A stretch of DNA of 64,000 nucleotides from positions 1,488,001 to 1,552,000 of the forward strand of contig JAHRHY010000012.1 in the NCBI GenBank assembly GCA_019671135.1. The letters are read 5' to 3'. Each line of letters starts with the position of its first letter. The stretch's first letter is position 1. The notes under the pieces were generated by a model, which was not told the DNA's origin, ran no database searches, and worked only from the letters and a program-made list of their open reading frames with translations. The translations under genes were made by a program, and so were the position numbers. This document shows positions 12,570 to 21,681 of the stretch, one piece after another. The stretch is from Linnemannia hyalina (taxonomy: Eukaryota > Mortierellomycota > Mortierellomycetes > Mortierellales > Mortierellaceae).

Positions 12570-14313
12570 ATGTCCTGGACTGCCATCCTCTCCGCCATCG
12601 CACTTGGGGGTATCCTCTGCGTAAGTGTTTACTTTCTCGTCTCGTCTCTTCCATAATAGGGACAAAACAAGGGAGTTAGAGCAGGTCTGTTCAGGAATCA
12701 TCGCATGATGACAGCACAATCAGAGAAGCAGGGGTGAACACCCAGGATGATCAGCTGCTGTTCTTGTGATGAACCAGGAAAGGGATGACTCAAGGAAGAG
12801 TGAACAGAACAGATGAAAGGGGACGATGAGAAGCGATTTAGCAGGGAGGACACGTTGGATGAACATGAACTCTGGATGGACAGGTCGTTGAGGAGAAGCA
12901 AGGATGTCAAGTTCCCATTCAACCTTTGCTTTTCGTGCTAACCAGCCTTTTATTGGAAAAATGAATGAGATAGGCATTCTCCATACTTTATATGATAAGT
13001 CCCAACCCAAGGGAAGCCACACCGTCAGAGAGATGCTACCAGGACTTTACCCACCTCACCTCCTTGATCAAGGAAGAGAACGACTACCAGCAACGACTCG
13101 CCAAACAACAATCCATCACACCAGCAACGCCAACACCAGGAGCCATGAAGACCAAGAAGATTGCAGGAGGCTCTACCCGATCTGACAAGTACAAGGCCCA
13201 GTTGAAGCCCCTCTCCCGGACAGACGAGGGCACCCCCACGAAAACCCTCTCTGTCGTCGTCCCCGCTTATAATGAATCGGAACGGTTGCCCGTCATGATG
13301 AAGGAAACTCTGGATTTCTTGAAGGAGAAGGCGCACAAGGATTCAGCTTTTAGCTATGAGATCTTGATTGTTGATGATGGTTCGCAGGATCTGACGGTCC
13401 GAGTTGCCTTGGAGATGGCTCAGGAGGAGGGTATTCAGGATATTCGTGTTCTGAGCTTTGAAAAGAACCGTGGCAAGGGTGGTGCCGTAATCCAGGTAGC
13501 TATTCGATGATCTTTGTCGGGACTGTCTCGTCTTTTTTCTTGGATGGAGGTAGTTCTATTGCGAATGATCTGGCGCCGCTCAATTGGAAAACTCACAAAA
13601 CCGTTATGTATGATTTGGCAATAGGGAATGCAATACACGCGGGGAGAGTACATCTTAATGGTCGATGCAGATGGTGCGACGCGGTTCTCGGACTTGGATG
13701 CCTTGCAGGTCAAGTTGAAGGCCACTGAACAGGACGGATTGGGAGTTGCTGTCGGATCTAGAGCCCACATGGTTAAAACCGATGCCGTCGTCAAGGTGGG
13801 TCCCTCAATCTTTCATTATTATTTTTTTGGATTTCATATATATACGCAATTCCTAAAAATAATTAAGCCACCCCCAACTGACTGTCTCATTTTTCGCTTC
13901 GCCCTGTTGATGATGATGACGAATAGCGCTCATTCATTCGTAACTTTTTGATGTACTCCTTCCACAAGGTCGTTTACATCCTCGGCTGCCGCGGGATCGA
14001 GGACACCCAATGTGGGTTCAAGCTCTTCAGCCGCAAAGCCGCCCAGGCCATCTTTCCAAACATGCATGTTGAGGGCTGGGTCTTTGATATCGAGGTCCTC
14101 ATGATTGCCCAACAGCTCCGGATCCCGATTGCCGAAGTTCCTGTGGCATGGCAGGAGATTGATGGGTCCAAGGTCTCGTTGATGAGGGACTCGATTCAAA
14201 TGGCTCTGGATCTGTTGATTATCCGGATGAATTATCTTTTGGGAATCTGGAGGATCCGGCCTCTTCTGAAGGATGAGAAGGCGGAGGTAGTGGATAAGAA
14301 GGTCAAGTGTTGA
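12570..14313 (+). CDS. ALG5: dolichyl-phosphate beta-glucosyltransferase
   Basis: Four exons (12570-12620, 12974-13495, 13625-13795, 13927-14313) encode 376 aa. Alg5 makes dolichyl-phosphate-glucose on the cytosolic face of the ER; this is the donor for the last three glucoses of the N-glycan precursor. Exon 1 plus the start of exon 2 form one N-terminal membrane helix ([15 protein letters not shown] then AFSILYMIS), as expected for the family, which fixes the acceptor at 12974. The GT-A domain follows: [15 protein letters not shown] at about 109-123, [16 protein letters not shown], the metal-binding DADGATRF around 204-211, GSRAH, and the conserved [13 protein letters not shown] block. Intron 1 is 353 nt, longer than the others. 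It is about 50 residues longer than the human enzyme, mainly through a polar linker after the membrane helix. Confidence 0.95.
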
Positions 14314-14580
14314 GGAAGAGGAGATTGATCCTTTTTTAAATAGTTGCCAGGTAGTAATAGTCATGTTGATTGCACTTGACCCCATCTCCCTTTTCTTGTC
14401 CCCAAATGAGGTGCCGACCATCTTATGAATTCTTTAGACACATAAAAAACATGCTGCACTCTCTCCGCACAATTACGAATTACACCATGACTAATGTCCA
14501 ATTGGTCACCGTTGAGAAGGTGACGGCGGTCTAATACGCCGTTGCCGTCCCATGCCAACTCACTCTCTCGTCCATTTTTA

Positions 14581-14990
14581 TTACTTTTTTTTGTGAAATT
14601 TTACTTCACATGAGCCTACACCACCTACGCAAGGGGCCTTCTTGATAACATACCCAGCCTTGACCTCAAGTTCCATCCTTGCACGTGTTCCCGCTGGCAG
14701 AGGTTTAGAAATACCGACTCGAGTAGTGGTTCCTTTGATGACATTATCATCGTATTTGGTAGCCAGAGGCAGTAAAGAGGAGAGGCTCAGGTTGTTGTCG
14801 TTCTCTTTGAAGTCGTCGGCGGCGTGGGGGGTCGGCGTCAGGATCGGAATCGGGTTTGAGGTTGAGGTCGACCGAAAGGACAAGAGAAGCTGGTGCGGCT
14901 TGGACTACGATGGAGGTGACAGTGACAAGAGCTAGAGCGAGGAGGAGGAGGAGGGACCGAGAGGGGCGACTTGCGGCGGTGGAAGAGGAG
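14581..14990 (-). pseudogene. remnant of a small secreted-protein gene
   Basis: On the minus strand a frame at about 14990-14890 reads as a strong signal-peptide-like helix (SLLLLLALALVTVTSIVVQAAP). It is followed in another frame by about 85 coherent residues ending ELEVKAGYVIKKAPC...CEVKFHKKK and a stop at 14581. No ATG exists on this strand between the helix and about 15119, and no good splice pair joins the two frames, so it looks like a decayed or frameshifted gene. The second half faintly recalls ML/NPC2-type lipid-binding proteins, but that is a weak impression. Confidence 0.35.
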
Positions 14991-15170
14991 GAGTGGCGAT
15001 GTGGATTTTAGTATGGTATGCGTCTGTAAAGGAGGTGTGTGAAGGAGTGAGAGGCTATTGCTTTTGACGGTATCTCGGGTGAAGTTTATGCTCTTTAGAT
15101 TATTGCTGAATCAGACCATTGGACTGGGAATAGTTATCGCTTTCTATTGACTACGAGGGTCAATTAGGAT

Positions 15171-16278
15171 TTAGAGGGTCGAGGAAGCAGAAGGATTAGT
15201 CCCGTTAAAGAACGTCGCACCAGCATTAGTGGAGAGGACACGTTTGTAAGGAGCACCCGAGAGGAGCCAAGATGCAGGGTTGGTGCAAAGGGAAGGCGCG
15301 TCGAATAGAGACTAGGCGATGATTGGTTTTGTGTTTGTTTTTGTTGTCGCGGCGGATTTATAGCAGTTGTAATTGTTCTTGATTGAGACTGTGGGAGTTT
15401 GGGCGTCTTTTTCGGCATTGAAGATCGTTGAGTAGAACTCGAGTCATTCTGCGTTCTGGAGACGGGATGTATGCGGAGTGAGATGAAAAAACAGGTATGG
15501 GTTTGAGTGTTAGTGTTTTGAGCGCGTTTTGTTAGTGGGAACGATTCGCCTGGGCCCACATTTCTGAAAGCAAAAAAGTTGGAAAAAGACTACCTCAACA
15601 TCAGAAGTAATCGCCGTCTTGTTCTCCGCGCAGGCTCAACACCATACGAACTATAACATTGACCTTATTCATCTGTTCAACACTTAACGTACTTTTCGAG
15701 TCCTCCAGCCCTTCAATCTGTCCTTCTCCAATCCCGCCTGAACACATGGGGAGGAAACCAACCCCTCAGTATCAACACCCTTGATGGCAGCCTGTTTCCC
15801 AAGCATCTCGATATAAGAGACAGCGGCGATGGTGATGGCGATGGAGGCAAGGTTGGTGACGGGGATTTGAATAGCGATGGTGGTGTTTGTTCGAGGAATG
15901 ATGGTTGTGTTTGGGGTGGGGGTCCCCGCATTGAGTAAGGATGTAGGTTGTGTTAATGGAGGTGATTTGAGAACGTTGTAGTTTAGGTTGCAGGTGATGC
16001 TGAACAATGCGCCACCGTCGACTAGTTACGTGGTTGAGAGGTGACGGAGAGGTGTTTGGTTGGATCATAAATATATTTTTGGTTTTGTCTTCTGTCATCG
16101 GAAGAGGATGGCATTTGCAGAGGGTTACCCTAGGACTTGTCAGGGAAGCAGTCTTCGGTGGGTCGTAGGTAGTGACACAGGTCGGGTCCTGCTGTCCGTA
16201 GGTTTGGACAACCAGGAATGGGGCCAAGAGTAAAATAGCGGCGGCTGCCTTGGTAATCAAGCGACGTGCGGCCTTGTT
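15171..16278 (-). CDS. uncharacterised secreted or surface protein, exon model incomplete
   Basis: I do not recognise the family. Three coherent pieces lie on the minus strand. The first, about 16278-16139, begins at a CAG acceptor and reads AARRLITK then a hydrophobic signal-like core (AAAAILLLAPFLVVQTYGQQ). The second, about 16021-15689, starts at a TAG acceptor and contains TCNLNYNVLKS, NTTIAIQIPVTNL and paired cysteines. The last exon, 15311-15171, reads SLFDAPSLCTNPASWLLSGA and ends SASSTL-stop. One or two more short exons probably lie at 15530-15650. No start codon sits in the first piece, so either a small upstream exon carries it or the gene is broken. It sits beside another secreted-protein remnant and the repeat patch, a typical place for fast-evolving genes. 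Confidence 0.4.
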
Positions 16279-18002
16279 CTGAACAGTAATGGTCAGAAAA
16301 AAAATGGTGGTGCGAGGATGGAGAGGAAGAGAGGAATCGACAAAGAGTGAATAGAAGAAGAAATAAGCAAAACGAAATGATAGGACGAACGATATTCGAG
16401 AAGGAATGGGGAAGGAGGAGGAGCGAGGTCTCGTCCGTTGCAATTTGACCGGTGTGCATCTGTTGAGTTAAAAATGGCGCTCAGACACTGGACTTTTGTC
16501 CTTTCGAAAGCAAGGTCGACAGCTTCCCGTACCTTTGAGAAAAGAGATGGACCCAGACCTCAGAAGAAGGTATACCGTCTGCTGTATGTGCATCTCTCAA
16601 CTCCATACTTCAGGACGCGTCGAAGTGGACGGTAGTGGTGACTCAAAATGGAAAAATCGCTAGAGTAATAAACCAGCTACGTCTACGATCACCAAGAAAG
16701 CTCTCCACTGTCTCATTTCTTTCTTCCGGGGCAAAGAGACGTCCATCTACTCGCTGACAGGAACGGTCGTTGCTTTGCAAGGGGACGAACCGAAAACGCA
16801 CTACGAGAGGGTAAGAGGACCCTTGTTGGCACCACAAAAACACGCTCTATCGTTAGATGATGTTCAATTGCTTTTGGCGTTTATTGCTCTTGCATTACGT
16901 ACTGGGTAATACAAGCCTTCGAACACACGATATGGTATAAAGGTGTAAGCGGAAAAGGCGAAGAAAATAATTGTCAGTCGGTATATCTGGTCCCTTGAGT
17001 GTTGTTCGGCAAGGGTAATAAGCATGATGGCCAATACTCAGGCGCCTAGCTAGTCCTTTGAGTTTGTCGAGTGACGTTTTGTTCCTATGAATCCTCAGTC
17101 GTGACTTGGCCGTTCTCATTGTTGGCTTCGAAACTTTTGATCTGCCTTCTATTTATAATGATCTTTTTTTTTGGTAGCAAAATAAAACTGGGATACCAGG
17201 CGCGGCCTCTCAAATTGATAGCGTTTTGACGGAATCCCAACAAATGAACACTTTCGACTGGAAGTATCCTCCTGGGCGCGTTTCTTAAAGATGATTCCTT
17301 CTTTTTTTCCCCCTGTAAGGAGCTCCGATCGCAATCGAACAGTGGCAAGAGAGAGAGAGAGGGGGGGGGGATCATGTTGTTAGCAATCACTTGATTCTAG
17401 TGATTAGGGCGACTTCCTGCGACAGAAAATCCCGAAGTGGATCCACATTAGATAAAACATCTATGATTGCGATAACATTCTAGGAGGTAAAAGTGAAACA
17501 AAAGGTGATGGTAAAAACTGTATCTAACACCCGCCCCTGAGTATGTGGTCGCGTGCTTTGGATGCGTTTCATTGTTGGTTCTGATGGAGATTAGTTGTGA
17601 GCCCCGCGGACACCAAGAAGGTAATGGAGTTGCAGTAAAAAAAATGGGTAGTACCTTTATTTGATATGCTAATTATCCTCGCGTCTGCCAATACCATCGC
17701 TATGAACAGCCAAGGACAAGGCAATCTAGGCAACTAGAACAGTAAAGAAAATATGGACCACGTAGACTAGAGGGATCGACCCTTCGAAAGCACATAAACT
17801 CATCTCCAGCCTACGTTCCTCTTATCCATCACCCCATTGCTTCCAACATTGAGCGACAAAGACATATAAACCATCAACGGCAGTTAACCGACCGCTACGC
17901 CTCCCGGTACACCTCCAAACACGGTCTCCAGTACCAGTGGATAACGGAATTATAAGCACCAAGAACACTTAGAAACCAACCACCCTCAGTAGCGTAAAAG
18001 TC
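16279..18002. other. intergenic, no gene recognised
   Basis: Only short unconvincing frames occur, for example one on the minus strand at 16895-17119. A GA/G-run lies at about 17350-17370. The region ends at the outer edge of the left inverted-repeat arm. Confidence 0.5.
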
Positions 18003-18503
18003 CACAGAGCAGGGTCAAGGCTGCAAAGTGGGGTCTCTTGCACCCTAGGAAGGGCAGACATGAGCGCTTTCTAGAGGATTCCGAAATACCTAGCGGAACT
18101 ACGTTGCTTTTGTCAAGAGGACAAAAGCAAGATCACAGGTACAAAACCGAGGGGTACTCCTACGAATGATGCATCCAAGAAACGGTACCAACAAAGTGTT
18201 GGCGAATAGTCCATGTGAGAGTTTCCTTGAAGGGAAGCCGATGGCGACGTTTTTTTGCACTTTCCTTGAGAAAATCTGGAAGACCGAGAACATCAAATGC
18301 CGGCTCCTGAGTTTGGTCTTGGATCGCGCAGAAGATCGAGTCGAATCGGAGTGGTTGAAGACAGAGCAAACACAGGAAAGGAGTAATGGCGCACGAGATG
18401 TGTGATGGATTGTGTGTGTGAAAGGAAGATGGGATTAAGTTCATATGACTGATGGTGGCTAGCGTGGTGGCTGAGGCTATTAAGCCCTGAAACTGATAAG
18501 CCA
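18003..18503 (-). repeat. left arm of long inverted repeat
   Basis: Read on the minus strand, this segment is nearly identical to 18912-19404: same order of blocks, a few substitutions and one short indel near 18390. The longest stretch with no difference runs through CGATCTTCTGCGCGATCCAA to the 27-nt hairpin and beyond, more than 300 nt. The arm contains a 114-codon frame (minus strand, 18160-18504) shared with the other arm, which I cannot assign to a family. Confidence 0.9.
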
Positions 18504-18911
18504 AGGACGTGATTGTTGCGCGAGTCCATTGTCAAAGTTGTCAAAGTCATGGGAGTTGGAGGAATCAGTTTGAGTTTGAATGAACTTTGTGTCGTCTGTG
18601 TCTTAATAAATGATGTGCTTTGGCCAACCTTTGCTCTCAACTGACGTTAAATAGACGCTGAGACTCAGCTGCGGTGAATGAATGTGCAAGCCGCCGCCGC
18701 CACCGAAACGTGTGGGAGACCTAAGGACCTAAGGTCGATGGTGCCATGGTGCGACGATGAGGGCAACAAAACGAGCGGTTCAAATTGGCAACGATGAACG
18801 TTGATAAAAGTGAATGGATGTCGGTTTCTGAATCCAGGAACAGGTTTGCCAGGCACCATCACCATTGATAGCTCCAGGTTTGAGACAGGCTGGTGATATT
18901 TGAGCCAGCTT
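18504..18911. other. spacer between inverted-repeat arms
   Basis: About 408 bp separate the two arms. The spacer is unique within the window, with no recognisable gene. A transcript through the locus would fold into a roughly 500-bp stem with this segment as its loop. Confidence 0.7.
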
Positions 18912-19404
18912 TAGCCTATCAGTTTCAGGGCTTAATAGTCTCAGCCACCAGGCCAGCCACCATCAGTCATATGAACTTATTCCCATCTTCCTTTCACACA
19001 CACAACCCATCACACATCTCGTGCGCCTTTCTTGTGTTTGCTCTGCCTTCAACCACTCCGATTCGACTCGATCTTCTGCGCGATCCAAGACCAAACTCAG
19101 GAGCCGGCATTTGATGTTCTCGGTCTTCCAGATTTTCTCAAGGAAAGTGCAAAAAAACGTCGCCATCGGCTTCCCTTCAAGGAAACTCTCACATGGACTA
19201 TTCGCCAACACTTTGTTGGTACCGTTTCTTGGATGCATCATTCGTAGGAGTACCCCTCGGTTTTGTACCTGTGATCTTGCTTTTGTCCTCTTGACAAAAG
19301 CAACGTAGTTCCGCTAGGTATTTCGGAATCCTCTAGAAAGCGCTCATGTCTGCCCTTCCTAGGGTGCAAGAGACCCCACTTTGCAGCCTTGACCCTGCTC
19401 TATG
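18912..19404 (+). repeat. right arm of long inverted repeat
   Basis: This is the inverted copy of 18003-18503. Homology starts at the block GCCTATCAGTTTCAGGGCTT and ends after CCTTGACCCTGCTCT. Beyond the outer end the right side continues into sequence shared with the direct duplicate at 19773-20182, whereas the left side does not, so the left arm looks like the inserted or inverted copy. Confidence 0.9.
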
Positions 19405-19608
19405 ACCTCTCGGACTAAAGAGGGTAGTCGCTTTCCAGCGGCCCTGATACTTCCAATTACGTTATCCACAGGCACTAGGGAGCGAGTGCGGAGGTGCACT
19501 GGGCAGCTGTAGCAGGGGTCAACTGCCTTTGATATTTATTGTCATTGCCCTTCATCGTTGGGAAGCGAATAGGAAGAATTGCGGGAAATCCGTTGGATGG
19601 ACTATGCA
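19195..19608 (+). repeat. direct repeat unit 1
   Basis: This unit overlaps the outer part of the right inverted-repeat arm and runs to about 19608. It aligns colinearly with 19773-20182, sharing blocks such as CTATTCGCCAACACTTTG, the 27-nt hairpin, TTCCGCTAGGTATTTCGGAA and CTTCCAATTACGTTATCCAC. The two units have clearly diverged, far more than the inverted arms have. Confidence 0.85.
19277..19303 (+). other. perfect hairpin inside the repeat family
   Basis: Eleven-base arms (TTGCTTTTGTC and its reverse complement) flank a five-base loop. The same hairpin lies at 18104-18130 in the inverted copy and, with two changes, at 19853-19879. About 10 nt downstream a second stem, TTCCG...CGGAA, is unchanged in all copies. 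It could be a structured RNA element, a terminator or simply part of a transposon end. Confidence 0.5.
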
Positions 19609-19772
19609 CTCTCTAGAAAGTCGGCCTTTCTAACACATTTTTCAGTTGTATTTTTCTTGCTTAAACTTGGACTCTTTTTAGGCCCATCTTTCTTAAACAA
19701 CCTGTTCGATCAAAAGGAAAGTGCAAGGACGTTAACAATTGATCAAAGGCACAGCTTTCTTTCTTTTCACGA

Positions 19773-20182
19773 GGACTATTCGCCAACACTTTGTCGGTAC
19801 TGTTTCTTGGATGCGTGGTCCGTACGAGGGTGATAAGGGTATGTCTTTGGTTTCGCTTTTGTTCTCTTGACAAAAGCAACGTAGTTCCGCTAGGTATTTC
19901 GGAATCCTCTGGAGAGCGCTCATGTCTGCCCTTCCTAGGGTGCAAGAGACCCCACTTTGCAGCCTTGACCCTGCTCTGTGACCTCTTGGACTAAAGAGGG
20001 TAGTCGCTTTACAGCGGCCCTGGTACTTCCAATTACGTTATCCACAGGCTCGTGGGACCGCGTTCAGGGGCGCACTGGGCAGCCGTAGCAGCGGCCAACT
20101 GCCCCTGATATTATTGGCATTGTCTTTCATCGTTGGGAAGCGAATAGGAGGAATTATGGGATACCCGTTGGATGGGCTATGC
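19773..20182 (+). repeat. direct repeat unit 2
   Basis: Diverged tandem copy of 19195-19608 in the same orientation, offset by about 578 bp. Weak similarity may extend left to about 19665. Differences are scattered substitutions rather than large indels, so the duplication is old compared with the inverted repeat. Confidence 0.85.
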
Positions 20183-21090
20183 AAGAAGGGTGAGATCACA
20201 TTGAAGGAAGGGGTTGTAGAAACGCGTCAGTTCTTTTATTATCCGAAGGCAGTCATCATCGTGACGGTGGCAACGAAGGTAGCTGACTTGTGGGTCGAGG
20301 AAATTATAGGCGAAAATAAGGTCTTGATGTGGGAAGGGTGGTTTTGGGCCAATAATGTTTTAGTGCCTCTTCTTTTTATGTGGTATTTCAATGTCCATTT
20401 CTCTTTATCATATAGATCTTTCTATACGGCGGCAGCAAAGGATGAACGAGACGACGCGACGATGTGCGATGGTGAGACGCAGAAAAATAACCACGTCTTA
20501 CTCCCTTGTTTTTTTTTGCACGAGCCTTTTGATGGCGTGATTTGTTTCCCTCTTTCTTGTTGCTATTCCTTTACTTTCTTTTCTCAACTTACCGCGCGAC
20601 TTCAAAGGAATTCTTTAGAGTCGCTCATAGTCGTAATCCCCTCAACGAAATGAACATGGCAAATGTGATCGCAACACCCAAGACGCAACATAAAAAATGC
20701 CAACAAAAAACATTCCGCATGAACAACTTAGTGGGAGGTCGATTGGTGTTGCTATTTGTTTAATCCCATGTGCGTGTTGTTTCTATGCTAATATCCCGAA
20801 AAAAAATGATGTGTTGAGACGCCATGGCGGGTTGTGGGATTGATCCGTTGCGCTCCACGTTCCCATATGATGAGTTGAGGTGAAAGGGGTGATGAGTGAA
20901 AGTGGTATGGTTTGGTTTGGTGCTGCTTGTGTTGGTGTTGGTTGGATGGTTGGCTGTAGGCAGAGGGAAGGACTGTAGGTGCTGACTGACTGACAGACAG
21001 GTACGGCATCAGTTCCCGTACCGGTATCCTTGTCCTGTGATCTCGCGTACTTGCTCTCGGTTCATCCGCCCGCGCCTTCCGATCTATTGC
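20183..21090. other. intergenic, no gene recognised
   Basis: A plus-strand open frame of about 170 codons near 20114-20653 lacks an ATG at its left end, begins inside the repeat unit and resembles no family. I treat it as chance. The rest is the 3' flank of MRPL20. Confidence 0.5.
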
Positions 21091-21681
21091 TTACCAGAGC
21101 TCACGACGCTTCTGGCGCTGGACAACAATCTCCTGAGCCTTCCAACCCTTCTTGTCAAACGACCGCTGCTGAGCCTTGATCCGTGCGATCTGGACCTGTT
21201 TTGAGGCAGGGATGTAGCACTTGACAAACAAATCACTGACGTTGTACTTCTTGGCCAAGTACGAGCGGGTGTACTTGGCAGGGTTTTCCAGCCTCAGCGC
21301 CTTCATCTCTGCAATCTGCTCCTCGGACAACTTTGCGAACTCAGGCTTTGCTCCAACTGCAGACTTTCCTGTGGTTCCTGTGGTGGCGGTTTTGAGGGCA
21401 GGGGGCAGGTCGGGGTGGGAGAGAGGGGTGGAGGTTGTCCTTGAGGAGACGGATGCTGGGGAGGGGTGTGCAGACGAGAGGATCGAGGTTGTGGGACCGG
21501 CGGTGGGGCGACGGATGAAGAGTGAGCCGTCCTTGAGGGGGGTTGCATCCTGCTCGGACTGGACTTTGTGGCGGAGACGGTAATGGCGAGGGAACATTGT
21601 GCGAGTAACATTGGTGGCGTAGCCACGGGCCAATGCTGGTGCGGCAGCGGAGGCGGCCTTGCCCTGGAGTGTGAGCTTGAA
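21091..21681 (-). CDS. MRPL20: mitochondrial large-subunit ribosomal protein (MRPL20/mL58)
   Basis: Intronless, 196 aa. The ATG at 21681 starts MFKLTLQGKAASAAAPALAR, a typical matrix-targeting presequence rich in Ala, Lys and Arg; no ATG lies further upstream in frame. The C-terminal half matches the fungal MRP-L20 family: EEQIAEMKALRLENPAKYTR, then LAKKYNVSDLFVKCYIPASK and a basic tail ending QKRRELW. The middle (residues about 55-110) is a Ser/Thr/Pro-rich low-complexity spacer. The family is a fungal-specific component of the mitochondrial 54S subunit. It is the only firm gene between the repeat patch and the long gene-free region. Confidence 0.78.
   Translation of the reverse strand, partial: FKLTLQGKAASAAAPALARGYATNVTRTMFPRHYRLRHKVQSEQDATPLKDGSLFIRRPTAGPTTSILSSAHPSPASVSSRTTSTPLSHPDLPPALKTATTGTTGKSAVGAKPEFAKLSEEQIAEMKALRLENPAKYTRSYLAKKYNVSDLFVKCYIPASKQVQIARIKAQQRSFDKKGWKAQEIVVQRQKRRELW

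Noticed and set aside
20114..20653. Plus-strand frame of about 170 codons after the repeat unit
   Set aside because: No ATG at its left end, it begins inside the repeat, and I see no domain or intron support.
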